Below are positions 25,568 to 34,895 of a stretch of 64,000 bases of DNA, in pieces. The DNA comes from Cyclobacteriaceae bacterium (lineage in GTDB: Bacteria; Bacteroidota; Bacteroidia; Cytophagales; Cyclobacteriaceae). The notes beneath the pieces were generated by a model. That model made no database searches, had not been told where the DNA came from, and saw only the letters and a program-made list of their open reading frames with translations. How positions within the stretch are numbered: position 1 is the stretch's first letter; every line of letters starts with the position of its first letter. A program made the position numbers and the translations under genes. Location of the stretch: NCBI GenBank assembly GCA_019638355.1, contig JAHBTY010000001.1, forward strand, positions 558,001 through 622,000. Direction: 5' to 3'.

Positions 25568-26857
25568 ATGCTTAAGATATCATCCCGTTCAGTTGAAAAA
25601 ATGATGCCGCAGGACAGGCTCTATTCCCTGCGCTCGCTGGACACACCTATGGCCGGAAAAATTCTGGCCCGCTGGCTCATGGGCATTGGTGTAATTTTTT
25701 TAATCGTGTTGTTTTTGCCCTGGCAACAAAACATACGTGGCAATGGTAAAGTTACAGCCCTTAATCCTGCCAACAGACCACAAACCGTTGAAACCGTTAT
25801 TGCCGGACGTATTCAAACCTGGAAAGTAAATGAAGGCCAATACGTAACAAAGGGCGATACAATTGCAATAGTAAGTGAGGTAAAAGAAAAATATTTCGAC
25901 CCGCAATTGTTGTTACGACTGCGCGAGGTAATTAAGTCCAAAGAGAGCAGCCTGCAATCAAAAGATGATAAAGCCAATGCATTGCGCAAACAGATCAGCG
26001 CCCTGCGCGATGGCCTGCGTACCAAGGTTGCACAAGCCAAAGCCAAGCTGGATGCAGAGCGCGTTAAATTTGAAAATGCCAAAAATCAATTCGAACGAAA
26101 CAAAAAATTATTTGAAGCAGGGAACATCCCACTTACCAAGTACCAGGATATGGAGTACAAGTACCAGGGTGCAGAGGCGGATTATACAAATGCACAAATT
26201 GAAATAGAACGACTACAAGCCGAGTACCTCGATAAAATCAACAAGGCCGAATCGGATTTAAATAATACGCTGGCCGAACAATTTGATACGCAGGCAGAAT
26301 TAGCCAAACTCCGAAACGAATTGGTAAACATGGAAATCAGAAGCCAGCAATATTTTATACGCGCTCCGCAAGATGGTTTTGTTGTTAAAGCTGCGCGGGC
26401 CGGTATTGGCGAAACCCTTAAAGAAGGAGACCCGGTTTGTACCATCATGCCACAGTCGAACGATGTGGCAGTAGAGATGTATGTAAAAGCCATGGATGTT
26501 CCTTTGCTAAGTAAGGGACGAAAGGTACGGATTGAGTTTGATGGCTTTCCGGCTTTGCAATTTAGTGGCTGGCCCAGTGTATCGGTAGGTTCATTTGGTG
26601 GTTTGGTCGAAGTAATTGACTTTGTGAATTCCAAACCGGGTGAGTTTCGTATTTTGGTTGTACCCGATAAAAATGACGACCCATGGCCCAAACAAATTCG
26701 TAATGGTTCGGGTACACAAGGTTGGGTTATGTTAGACGATGTGCCGGTTTGGTACGAGATATGGCGGCAACTCAACGGCTTTCCTCCAAGTTTATACGAA
26801 GAACCTTTGGATGCGGTAATACAAACCGAGGAGCCAAAAAAAGAAAAGAAAAAATGA
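25568..26857 (+). CDS. HlyD-family periplasmic adaptor protein
   Basis: The 429-residue membrane fusion protein has one membrane helix near residues 35-55 (LMGIGVIFLIVLFLPW). A biotinyl-lipoyl half-motif follows (ETVIAGRIQTWKVNEGQYVTKGD), then a long alpha-hairpin coiled coil (about 105-250) and a returning lipoyl half (FIRAPQDGFVVKAARAGIGE). Beta-barrel and membrane-proximal domains end the protein. It joins the inner-membrane exporter to the outer-membrane TolC-like protein. It starts 4 nt after the ABC gene and overlaps the TolC gene at ATGA. Confidence 0.92.
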   Translation: MLKISSRSVEKMMPQDRLYSLRSLDTPMAGKILARWLMGIGVIFLIVLFLPWQQNIRGNGKVTALNPANRPQTVETVIAGRIQTWKVNEGQYVTKGDTIAIVSEVKEKYFDPQLLLRLREVIKSKESSLQSKDDKANALRKQISALRDGLRTKVAQAKAKLDAERVKFENAKNQFERNKKLFEAGNIPLTKYQDMEYKYQGAEADYTNAQIEIERLQAEYLDKINKAESDLNNTLAEQFDTQAELAKLRNELVNMEIRSQQYFIRAPQDGFVVKAARAGIGETLKEGDPVCTIMPQSNDVAVEMYVKAMDVPLLSKGRKVRIEFDGFPALQFSGWPSVSVGSFGGLVEVIDFVNSKPGEFRILVVPDKNDDPWPKQIRNGSGTQGWVMLDDVPVWYEIWRQLNGFPPSLYEEPLDAVIQTEEPKKEKKK

Positions 26858-28305
26858 GAGTAGTACTTGCAGCACTATTAGTGGTGTGCATGGTTAATAG
26901 CCATGGCCAATCTGCTTTGCAAACAGTCTTGCAGTTGCCTGATAGTGTAACCACGTTTACGCTAAACAATTTGTATGCATCCATGTGGCGGTATCATCCG
27001 CTTATTAAGCAAGCCAACCTGCTAAGCGCGGTAGCGCAACAAGATATTCGATTTGCCCGCGGAGCTTTCGATCCAAAAATTGAAGTACAAGGAAACCTGA
27101 AAGAATACGATCAAAAAGAATATTACAACAAATGGTATGGAGCGTTCACCGTTCCTACCTGGTTTCCGGTTGATCCCAAAGTAGGTATTGAACGCAATAC
27201 CGGCACATATCTTAGCACCGAAAGCCAATTACCCGCTGAAGACTACAACCGGCAGTTATTTGCAGGCCTGTCGTTACCAATAGGCAGGGGTTTATTTACC
27301 GATGAACGAAGAGCCACCCTACAACAGGCACAACTGGGTGCTAACCTGGCTGAAGCAGAAAAACTAAAATTGATAAATAAAATTTTATTAGAGGCCGCTA
27401 AAGATTACTGGCAATGGTATTACTCCTTCTTTAATTATCAACTAAACACACGCAATGCTCAAATAGCGGAAGAAATTTTCAGACGCGTGCGTTTAAATGA
27501 ACAAATGGGCGAAGCCAGCGGGCTGGATACACTGCAGGCCGATATTACGCGGCAACAGCGCCAGGTTGAACGACAGGAATCGTACCTTGATCTGATTAAT
27601 GCATCTGTAAAACTTTCCAATCATTTATGGGATTCGCTCGGTAATCCCTTACAGATTTCGGAAAAACTGGCACCACAACCTATTGGCGAAGCCGAAGTAT
27701 TTTCAATTACTGTTTTAGAACAGTTGCGCCAGCTTGCTTCCGAAAATCATCCTGAATTACAAAAGCTTACCATTAAGCTCGACCAACTGGAGATTGATCG
27801 TAAACTGGCCATAGAATTTTTAAAGCCACGATTAAACCTGAATTACAATTTTCTCAACCAACCCATAAGGCCTACCGGAGATTTTCAAACCTTTACTTTT
27901 TTAAATAATTACAAATTTGGGTTGGATTTTTACATGCCCATCTACCTTCGAAAGGAACGAGCCAAGGTAACTCAAACCCGGTTAAAAATTCAAAACACAA
28001 CGTATGAGCGCACACAAACTGAGCGTGAAATTCTTAACCAGGTACAGGCAACTTATAATCAATTGGTAAATGCCAACATATTATTGCAACAACAAAATGC
28101 CATGGCTGCCAATTATCAACGATTGTTACAAGGGGAATTGTTAAACCTGGAAAACGGTGAAAGTGATCTTTTTAAAATTAATGTGCAGCAAGAAAAACTT
28201 ATACAGGCACAATCTAAACTTTTAAAGTTGCGGGCCGAGTTTGAAAAACAAAAAGCCATGCTTTTCTGGGCGGCTGGTTCAAGATTACCGTTGGCCGATC
28301 AATAA
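26854..28305 (+). CDS. TolC-family outer-membrane efflux protein
   Basis: The 483-residue protein starts at ATG 26854 (MRVVLAALLVVCMVNSHGQ), giving a signal peptide and the ATGA overlap with the HlyD stop. An upstream ATG at 26722 lies inside the HlyD gene and is rejected. Two outer-membrane-factor repeats follow, with long helices such as KDYWQWYYSFFNYQLN and LEIDRKLAIEFLKPRLNLNYNF. It forms the outer-membrane channel of the exporter. It is the last gene of the operon; its end is 6 nt from the convergent phosphodiesterase gene. Confidence 0.92.
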   Translation: MRVVLAALLVVCMVNSHGQSALQTVLQLPDSVTTFTLNNLYASMWRYHPLIKQANLLSAVAQQDIRFARGAFDPKIEVQGNLKEYDQKEYYNKWYGAFTVPTWFPVDPKVGIERNTGTYLSTESQLPAEDYNRQLFAGLSLPIGRGLFTDERRATLQQAQLGANLAEAEKLKLINKILLEAAKDYWQWYYSFFNYQLNTRNAQIAEEIFRRVRLNEQMGEASGLDTLQADITRQQRQVERQESYLDLINASVKLSNHLWDSLGNPLQISEKLAPQPIGEAEVFSITVLEQLRQLASENHPELQKLTIKLDQLEIDRKLAIEFLKPRLNLNYNFLNQPIRPTGDFQTFTFLNNYKFGLDFYMPIYLRKERAKVTQTRLKIQNTTYERTQTEREILNQVQATYNQLVNANILLQQQNAMAANYQRLLQGELLNLENGESDLFKINVQQEKLIQAQSKLLKLRAEFEKQKAMLFWAAGSRLPLADQ

Positions 28306-28311
28306 AGAAAT

Positions 28312-29556
28312 TTATTTCTTTACAACCCATGTATTTAAATACTGGTTGGGTGTGCTTGCTACTATTTTGATAAATGAAAAATCGGCTTCGGGTTTAAACC
28401 AAAACTTTTCGTCTTTAGCCGATACGGTTCTTAATTTTTGGTATTCATCAACCCCGCCTGTAGAAAAATTATTAGTAGTGCTTGTAAAAATAGTAAGGCT
28501 ATCCAGCTGTGGATTAAGTAAGGTCCACTGCACTAATACGCGGTCGTTTTCAGAAGTAGCTTTTAATGCAGCAATATCAACCCAGCCCACAAATGACACA
28601 CCATCCATTTCTTTTCGGATGGGTTCAGGAATGGTAAGGTTCAGGTGCGAAGCTATTGAAGGCATTATATCCACCATAGCCGGTGTTGCATTAAAATGCT
28701 GGTTGAGATTTTTACTGTTGGTTGTAATCCACGTTAACCGTTCGCGATCGGATTGCCCGCCATGGTGTTTGCCGGTTTCAGCATCGCGACCATGATCGGT
28801 TGTGATTACAATCAGCCAATCCTCCTTGAATTTTTTTTCTCTTTCTTTAATGGCACGCCAGATTTTACCGATTTGCCTATCGGCTGCTTTAATCGCATCA
28901 TAAAATTGAGGACTATCGCCATGCATGTGCCCCATGTCATCGGTAAATTCTAAATATACCCAGGTTAGGTCAGGAGCCTGATCGGCTATAGCTTGTGCGG
29001 CTGCAGTTACAACAGCCTCATCAATCTGCTGAATAAATAAGCGATCATCTGCATGCGGAAACCGAATGGTGTCATACTCCAGGCTATCATACTTAAAATC
29101 AAGTTTAACTGAACCTGCATTGGCAAGCCCTTCACCAATTAACCTGGTGCGGTTATCTAACCAGGTAGAAAAAATGGCGGTGGTAAGATTGGCATCACTT
29201 GCTTTTGCTATTCTGAAAATATTCCAATAGTTGTAATTGGGTTGGGCAATGTTGTTATCCCACACATTGTGTTTGTTGGCCCAGGTACCGGTGATTAAAC
29301 TATTGTAGCCAACGGCCGAAATGGTGGGGGTTTTACTAAAGCCATCCGCTATGCCACCGGTGTAGGCGCGTGTATAGCCCCCGGCTTGTTCAATCTCTTT
29401 TAAAGTTGGCAGTTCCAGTTTTTCAATTACATCGGCAGGAATACCATCAACTATTATAAAAAGTGCTTTGGGTTTGGGTGCTGTATTTTTTTTTGAAGAC
29501 GTGCATGAAAACATTAAAGCCGCGGGTAACAAGAATACTATTAAGCGGCTTGCCAT
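28312..29556 (-). CDS. Alkaline phosphatase/phosphodiesterase superfamily lipoprotein
   Basis: The 414-residue protein has a lipoprotein signal (LPAALMFSC, lipid Cys18). A type I phosphodiesterase/nucleotide pyrophosphatase domain follows. Metal ligands and nucleophile are visible: ALFIIVDGIP, the candidate Thr nucleophile in FSKTPTISAVGYNSLITG, EFTDDMGHMHG, VITTDHGRD and KHHGGQSDRE. It would hydrolyse phosphodiesters or phosphate monoesters at the outer or inner membrane surface. A carbohydrate-like beta segment ends the protein (residues about 325-414). Substrate is unknown. Convergent with the TolC gene. Confidence 0.88.
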   Translation of the reverse strand: MASRLIVFLLPAALMFSCTSSKKNTAPKPKALFIIVDGIPADVIEKLELPTLKEIEQAGGYTRAYTGGIADGFSKTPTISAVGYNSLITGTWANKHNVWDNNIAQPNYNYWNIFRIAKASDANLTTAIFSTWLDNRTRLIGEGLANAGSVKLDFKYDSLEYDTIRFPHADDRLFIQQIDEAVVTAAAQAIADQAPDLTWVYLEFTDDMGHMHGDSPQFYDAIKAADRQIGKIWRAIKEREKKFKEDWLIVITTDHGRDAETGKHHGGQSDRERLTWITTNSKNLNQHFNATPAMVDIMPSIASHLNLTIPEPIRKEMDGVSFVGWVDIAALKATSENDRVLVQWTLLNPQLDSLTIFTSTTNNFSTGGVDEYQKLRTVSAKDEKFWFKPEADFSFIKIVASTPNQYLNTWVVKK

Positions 29557-29566
29557 GCTACACTAA

Positions 29567-31006
29567 CTATGCATTAACAATAGCCTGCACCACTTCTTCT
29601 GCCACACGCTCAGCTGAGTTTAGCGCGCCATTTACAGTGCCGCCATCTCCTTTATGGTCGGTTGCTTCACCAGCAAAAAATACTTTATTATTAATGGGTG
29701 TGGAAAAGTCGATACGATCTTGTATAGTTGAGCCAGGGGGCAAAAATGACATTCCACCTTTAAAGAATTCGTCTTTACCCCAATTAGCTTTAAACCAAAC
29801 CCGATCCCCTTCGGTTGCATCCGGGTTAAGTACTTTCCGAATAAACAAGGTAGCCTGACCGTTATAAATACTATCTAACTCTGCTAATACGGCATCTAAC
29901 ATGCCATCGCCCATATCTGAAAGTTGTTTTGCTTTTGGGCCATGAACCGTGACAGTAAGCGTTCTATAAAATTCGCTACGGGCAACACCGGTATTAAAAT
30001 AGGCAGGGCCTTGTGTGCCGCCCCATAGGTAGCCGGTTCCCTCACCCCAGAAGTTTTTCTTGAAATCGATAACGAGCCGAAGGGCATGGTCCATACCGAT
30101 TTTATTCATAGCCGAAATTTTGGCTGCCGGTAAACCGGGGCTAAACGTTATGCCACCGGATTTCAAAACCGCATGGGGTACTGTTACCACTACTTTTTCA
30201 ACTTCTGTCTGGTTGCTGTTTTGGTCGGTAAGAATAATTTTATCACCTGCGTAGTTAATACTTTTAATAGCTGTGTTTAATTGAACTTTTCCCACTACAC
30301 CACTAAAGCGCGAGGTAATTATATCCTGCAACGGGTTTGTTTTAATCATGTAGGCAACATTATCGTGCTCGACTAAACCTAATGCCTGGGCTACACCTTT
30401 GGCACCCACCCGATCGCTGCTGGAACCAAAACGATTACCCGCCAGCGAGTTTAACAAGGCCTGAGCTCGTGTACTTAAGCCTGCTGCCTGCTGCATGGAT
30501 ACATCGCCTCCGGTATATGCAGGCAAAGCATTTATAAAATTTCTAACGGCTTGCAAGTCAGCATCACCTGCCCAATCAGTTGCGCTCTTGACTTGATTCT
30601 CCAAAATAAATTGTTCAGTGGTTTGGCTGCCAAGTTCTATTCGGGTAAGGGTATAATTTTTTATAATGTTACCCCATGCCGAGTTGGTGCCATATACTAT
30701 TTCGGGGCCTAGCTCAACCGGAAAATCGGCCGATGTTTGCAGCGTTAATTCTCGTTGGTTCCGCAATGAACGTACCCGGCCACCCAACTGATTGCCGGCT
30801 TCAAATACAATAACATTAATTCCTTTCGATGATAAAATATCGGCTGTATATAAACCGGCTGCACCAGCGCCAATAATTGCTACCGTTCCATTAAAAGGAA
30901 CCTCAGGCCCCGGATCATCTTTCTTGCATGCTGTTAATACTGATGGCAGCAACCATCCGGCTGTTAAACCAATACCAATGTTTTTAATTGCTTTTCTGCG
31001 TTTCAC
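29567..31006 (-). CDS. FAD-dependent flavin amine oxidase family protein, exported
   Basis: The 479-residue protein has an N-terminal twin-arginine-like segment (KRRKAIKNIGIG) that runs into a lipobox-like LPSVLTAC, so export as a folded, FAD-loaded lipoprotein is likely. The dinucleotide-binding motif is VAIIGAGAAGLYTADIL, followed by QLGGRVRSLR. The C-terminal FAD signature is FFAGEATDHKGDGGTVNGALNSAERV. The family includes monoamine oxidases and related amine or amino-acid oxidases; the substrate is not readable. It is 10 nt upstream of the phosphodiesterase lipoprotein gene on the same strand and may form an operon with it. Confidence 0.88.
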   Translation of the reverse strand: MKRRKAIKNIGIGLTAGWLLPSVLTACKKDDPGPEVPFNGTVAIIGAGAAGLYTADILSSKGINVIVFEAGNQLGGRVRSLRNQRELTLQTSADFPVELGPEIVYGTNSAWGNIIKNYTLTRIELGSQTTEQFILENQVKSATDWAGDADLQAVRNFINALPAYTGGDVSMQQAAGLSTRAQALLNSLAGNRFGSSSDRVGAKGVAQALGLVEHDNVAYMIKTNPLQDIITSRFSGVVGKVQLNTAIKSINYAGDKIILTDQNSNQTEVEKVVVTVPHAVLKSGGITFSPGLPAAKISAMNKIGMDHALRLVIDFKKNFWGEGTGYLWGGTQGPAYFNTGVARSEFYRTLTVTVHGPKAKQLSDMGDGMLDAVLAELDSIYNGQATLFIRKVLNPDATEGDRVWFKANWGKDEFFKGGMSFLPPGSTIQDRIDFSTPINNKVFFAGEATDHKGDGGTVNGALNSAERVAEEVVQAIVNA

Positions 31007-31123
31007 TCACTTCAAAGTTTAGCGAAAGATAATTATACCATCTCGATTGACGAAACCTACTGGCGGTTTGAATAATCCGGTTAGCGTTTTAATAGTTATT
31101 TTGCCAAAAAAGTAAACTTCTGC

Positions 31124-31672
31124 ATGTCAATAGCTACACATGATTTAGTGGATATCAGCAAAGTTTGTGTAATTGGGCCCGAGTGTACCGGAAAATCAGA
31201 ACTCTCCAAATACCTGGCATCTCACTTTGATACAACCTGGGTACCTGAGTATGCACGTGCATATCTGGATAAGTTGGGCCGCCCCTATCAGCAATCTGAC
31301 CTTTTGAAAATAGCCCATGGCCAGGTGCGTTTGGAAGATGAGTGGGTGCGCGATGCAAAGCGCGTTGTAATTTGCGATACTAACCTGATCACCATAAAAA
31401 TCTGGAGTGATTATAAGTATGGCCGCTGCGATGATGAAATCCTCGATCTCATAAAATCAAGAACTTATAGCTTGTACCTGCTTAATTATATTGATGTGCC
31501 CTGGGTGGATGATCCGCAACGCGAACACCCCGATAAACGGGAGTTTTTCTGGCAGCTTTACAGGCAGGAGGTTATGCATACCAACGTTCCTTTTATAGAG
31601 ATAAAAGGTAGTTGGGAACAACGGCAGCAACTGGCGCAAGAGGCAATTGAAAAACTGATATTAAAAGGTTAG
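31124..31672 (+). CDS. NadR-like ribosylnicotinamide kinase domain protein
   Basis: The 182-residue protein is a P-loop kinase with IGPECTGKSELSKYLA (residues 16-31), VPEYARAYLDKLGRPY and VVICDTNLITIKIWSDYKYG. These are the marks of the NadR C-terminal ribosylnicotinamide kinase domain. The N-terminal nucleotidyltransferase and repressor domains of E. coli NadR are absent. It would phosphorylate nicotinamide riboside to NMN in NAD salvage. A possible -7 element (TTATTTTG) lies at 31097-31104. It is divergent from the amine oxidase gene and convergent with the SDR gene. Confidence 0.85.
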   Translation: MSIATHDLVDISKVCVIGPECTGKSELSKYLASHFDTTWVPEYARAYLDKLGRPYQQSDLLKIAHGQVRLEDEWVRDAKRVVICDTNLITIKIWSDYKYGRCDDEILDLIKSRTYSLYLLNYIDVPWVDDPQREHPDKREFFWQLYRQEVMHTNVPFIEIKGSWEQRQQLAQEAIEKLILKG

Positions 31673-31716
31673 GAAATGCTGGTTGCTGCACCTTTCGATT
31701 GATACTTACGGTTGAT

Positions 31717-32475
31717 TTAATAAGGCGATGGACTTACACTGGTCCAGCCACCATCTACTACTAATGTTTGCCCGGTAATGTGCCCGGCTTCTGGTGAAAC
31801 TAAAAATAGAACGGCCAATGCAATGTCGGTTGTGGTGGCGGGCTTACCAATCGGAGTTATGCGCGACCAGGTGCTTTCATACTCCGGATCGCTTTTAGTG
31901 CGTTCGGTTGCTGTTGCTCCGGGTGCAATTGCATTTACTGTTATCCCGTACGGAGATAACTCCAGTACTAAATTTTTGGCGAGCATCTCCAGCGCTGCTT
32001 TACTCATGCCATACGCGGCTAAGTTTTTATGAGCCTGATGCCCGGTTACGGATGACATAAATAAAATGCGCCCGCCATTCTTTTGTTCGCGCATGTTTTT
32101 GGCGGCCTGTTGTGCAAGAAAGAAACTTCCACCCAAATTCAGGCGCATAACTTTATGGAAATCTTCCGGTGTGTATTCAAAAAAATCACCAAACAATGTA
32201 ATGCCGGCATTGGCAATTATAATATCAACCTTGCCAAATGCGAGGATTGTTTCGGTTACTAATCTTTCTATGAAAGCCACGTCACCACTATCGCCAGCCA
32301 TTACTTTGCAACTTCCCTTTTCTTGCCGGATTTTTTGAGCGGCTTCCTCTGCCAGTGCAACTTCAATATCGTTTAGCACCACGTGTGCACCTTCGGCTGC
32401 CAGCCTGCGGCAAATTTCGAGCCCTATGCCTTGCCCGGCACCGGTAACAATAGCAACCTGATTTTTGAAACGCAT
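31717..32475 (-). CDS. Short-chain dehydrogenase/reductase
   Basis: The 252-residue classical SDR has the cofactor motif TGAGQGIGLEI (residues 11-21), NAG near residue 89, the catalytic Ser in SSVTGHQAHKNLAAYGMSK with Tyr-x-x-x-Lys near 155, and the C-terminal GHITGQTLVVDGGW. It reduces or oxidises an unknown alcohol/carbonyl substrate with NAD(P). It is the last gene of a likely three-gene operon with ydeI-like and ClC genes (20-nt gap). Confidence 0.92.
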   Translation of the reverse strand: MRFKNQVAIVTGAGQGIGLEICRRLAAEGAHVVLNDIEVALAEEAAQKIRQEKGSCKVMAGDSGDVAFIERLVTETILAFGKVDIIIANAGITLFGDFFEYTPEDFHKVMRLNLGGSFFLAQQAAKNMREQKNGGRILFMSSVTGHQAHKNLAAYGMSKAALEMLAKNLVLELSPYGITVNAIAPGATATERTKSDPEYESTWSRITPIGKPATTTDIALAVLFLVSPEAGHITGQTLVVDGGWTSVSPSPY

Positions 32476-32495
32476 AGCGTTAAGGTTTAAGTCTG

Positions 32496-32993
32496 TTACA
32501 AGATAGTATTCTTATACACTTCCATCATCTCCTGATAGTTCAGTTTTTGTGCCAACGAATTTACTACCGCTACCAGCCTTCTGGTTTTTGTGTGCGATGA
32601 TTTGGTACCTTCAATCCACTTACTGTAAAAGTTTTGCATGTAAGGCGATAGGGTCTTAAAAAATTTTGAAGCTTGTGGATCTTCCTTCAGGCACTGCAAG
32701 AGATCGCGCGAAAGTTTGGGTTTACTTTCATCTACCAGCATTGCCACAACAATTTTATCGCCCGCCCTTTTGCCAAGGGCTTTGCGCATGGTAGCATTAA
32801 CAGGTAAAAAGAAATCGCCAGTGCCCATAGCTAACAACGAAGTTTTTTCAAATGCGAATGCATCTAATGTTCCTTTAACGCGGAATGATTTTTTAACAGC
32901 CTTTAATTTTTTGGCTTGGGCTGCAGGCACAATCAGGTACGTCCACCCACCAGGTTTATTTTGTTTTTGAAGTTTAGCGGTAAACCGAATCAC
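32496..32993 (-). CDS. DUF1905/YdeI (OmpD-associated) family protein
   Basis: The 165-residue protein has an N-terminal DUF1905 beta domain (FRVKGTLDAFAFEKTSLLAM, FFLPVNATMRKALGKRAGD). A C-terminal YdeI/OmpD-associated helical domain follows, with ASKFFKTLSPYMQNFYSKWI and TKTRRLVAVVNSLAQK. The family is small and cytoplasmic, with no firm function. The gene starts 8 nt after the ClC gene and lies 20 nt before the SDR gene, so they are probably cotranscribed. Confidence 0.85.
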   Translation of the reverse strand: MIRFTAKLQKQNKPGGWTYLIVPAAQAKKLKAVKKSFRVKGTLDAFAFEKTSLLAMGTGDFFLPVNATMRKALGKRAGDKIVVAMLVDESKPKLSRDLLQCLKEDPQASKFFKTLSPYMQNFYSKWIEGTKSSHTKTRRLVAVVNSLAQKLNYQEMMEVYKNTIL

Positions 32994-33001
32994 AATCTAA
33001 A

Positions 33002-34780
33002 CTAAATAGTTTTCATCAATTCGGCACGGTACTCGGTAAGGATGCGGGCTTTGGATAGAAACCCGAGGTATTGTTTATTTTTCACCACGGGTAAATTCCA
33101 CTGCCGGGTTTCATCAAACTTTTTTAGAATAACAGGAAGGCTGTCGTTAAAATCAACAGCGTGGGCTTCTGTCATTAGTTCTTTTACAATGGTAGTGTCG
33201 TATAACTTATTATTGAAGATGATTTCGCGTACGTGATCCAAATGAACAACACCGGCTAGTTCGCCAGTGCGCGTTACTACCGGAAATGTATTTCGTTTTG
33301 AGATGGAGATTACACGCACGAGTAAGCGCAAACTATCCTCTGGCCTTACGGCCGAAAAATTTTGTTCTAATAAATCCTGCAGGTTGAGTTTGCTCAGCAA
33401 GAATTGATCACGGTTATCAACCGTCATATTCAATAACTTCGAAAGTTTTTTTCCTTCCATTGAAAGTGGCTCGAAGTATTTAGCAACCGTTAACCCCAGC
33501 GCGGCTACAATCATTAGCGGAATGATTAACTCATAGCCACCGGTTATTTCAGCAATCAAAAATATCGCGCAAAGCGGAGCATAGAATACACCACTTAAAA
33601 TACCCGCCATGGCTACCAGTATAAAATTGGTTTCCGGTATTTGAGCAATGCCACTTATGTTTACCAATCGCGCGAAAGCAAACCCCAGGTAAGCACCCAC
33701 AAAAAGCGATGGACCAAAGTTTCCCCCATTACCCCCACTACCTAATGTTAACCCCACCGCCAGCACTTTAATAAATACCAAGGCCCCGATAAAAATTAAA
33801 ATGGTAAAATCGTTTTGTAGAAATCTGTAAATAATGCTTCCGTTTGCTACACCTAATGGCTTCAGGTTGGCTAACATCTTTATGCTCTCATACCCTTCGC
33901 CAAACAGCGATGGAAAAAAAAGTAGCAAGGCCGATAACGCAATGCCGCCCACAATAATTTTTGAACGGTAGTTTACCCGATTGGCAAAAAACTTTTCGGT
34001 GCGTTCTAACGTGCGTGCATAGTAGAGCGACACAAAGCCTGCCAGCACACCCAGGATAATATAGAAGGGTAGATTACGATAATTGAATGGTTGCTGCAGC
34101 GAGAATGAAAGAATGATGCCTTCCGCTAAAATAATTTTAGATAAAAGGGCCCCGGTAGCGGCAGCAATTATAATTGGAATAAAAGCGCCTACCGTAGCAT
34201 CGGCCAGTAGAACTTCTATTGCAAATAAAACTCCGGCAATGGGCGCGTTAAATGCAGCAGCAATACCGGCTGCAGCACCACAGGCTAATAGCACGGTGCG
34301 ATCTTTATACGATAAATGAAAATAATTTCCATAATTGGCACCAATGGCCGAGCCGGTACTTACCATGGGCGACTCTAACCCTACAGAACCACCAAAGCCA
34401 ACCGTAAGCGCACTGGTAATAATGTGCGAATAAGTTTGGTTGGGCGGAAGCTTGGCCGACTTGCGCGCAATGGCATAGCCAATCTCGGCACTTCCTTTTC
34501 TGAAGTTCCCTTTCAGACCAAACTTGATATAAATAACCGTTAACGTAATGCCCATGATGGGGAAGAGTGCGAACAGGTAAAATTTTTCGTATGTGGATGC
34601 ATAATAACTTACCCACACACCAATGGTGTGCACAAAAAATTTCAATACAATAGCAGCCAGTGCTGATAGCGCTCCAACCACTACACTCGACAGCATGAAG
34701 AACTGCCGTGCCGTTAACCGATTGCGAGCAAAAAAGAAAATCTGCTTCAGTATTCGCAATAAAAATTTATCCGTTTGCAT
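33002..34780 (-). CDS. ClC-family chloride channel/antiporter with CBS pair
   Basis: The 592-residue membrane protein has the ClC helix set. The gating glutamate is in GSVGLESPMVSTGSAIG (near residue 132), and the selectivity loop GSGGNGGNFGPSLFVGAYLG lies near residue 348. A cytoplasmic CBS pair occupies about residues 455-590. The retained gating glutamate fits a Cl-/H+ antiporter as well as a channel; the proton glutamate was not assigned. It heads the ClC-ydeI-SDR operon. A near-consensus -7 (TTAATTTG) lies 10-17 nt upstream of the start. It is divergent from the MarR gene. Confidence 0.93.
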   Translation of the reverse strand: MQTDKFLLRILKQIFFFARNRLTARQFFMLSSVVVGALSALAAIVLKFFVHTIGVWVSYYASTYEKFYLFALFPIMGITLTVIYIKFGLKGNFRKGSAEIGYAIARKSAKLPPNQTYSHIITSALTVGFGGSVGLESPMVSTGSAIGANYGNYFHLSYKDRTVLLACGAAAGIAAAFNAPIAGVLFAIEVLLADATVGAFIPIIIAAATGALLSKIILAEGIILSFSLQQPFNYRNLPFYIILGVLAGFVSLYYARTLERTEKFFANRVNYRSKIIVGGIALSALLLFFPSLFGEGYESIKMLANLKPLGVANGSIIYRFLQNDFTILIFIGALVFIKVLAVGLTLGSGGNGGNFGPSLFVGAYLGFAFARLVNISGIAQIPETNFILVAMAGILSGVFYAPLCAIFLIAEITGGYELIIPLMIVAALGLTVAKYFEPLSMEGKKLSKLLNMTVDNRDQFLLSKLNLQDLLEQNFSAVRPEDSLRLLVRVISISKRNTFPVVTRTGELAGVVHLDHVREIIFNNKLYDTTIVKELMTEAHAVDFNDSLPVILKKFDETRQWNLPVVKNKQYLGFLSKARILTEYRAELMKTI

Positions 34781-34864
34781 TGCTGGTGCAAATTAAGGGA
34801 TGCTACTGTTAAATACCCCGCTTACTGGTAATTATATGAAATGAAAGAACTTATTTCTTTGTAA

Positions 34865-34880
34865 TGTTGTAGTTACAACA
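34865..34880. promoter_or_regulatory. Palindromic operator candidate upstream of the marR gene
   Basis: TGTTGTA-GT-TACAACA is a perfect 7-bp inverted repeat with a 2-nt centre. It lies 15 nt before the ATG at 34896, in the divergent ClC/MarR region. Its size and position fit a MarR dimer site for autoregulation, and possibly control of the ClC operon. Inferred. Confidence 0.6.
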
Positions 34881-34895
34881 ATTGAGTTTGAAAGT

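Noticed and set aside
26182-26775. Antisense frame of about 200 residues opposite the HlyD gene
   Set aside because: HlyD has a full domain match on the plus strand; the antisense product has no recognisable domain.
28241-28795. Plus-strand frame over the phosphodiesterase gene 3' end
   Set aside because: It is opposite a gene with visible metal-binding motifs and has no promoter or domain of its own.
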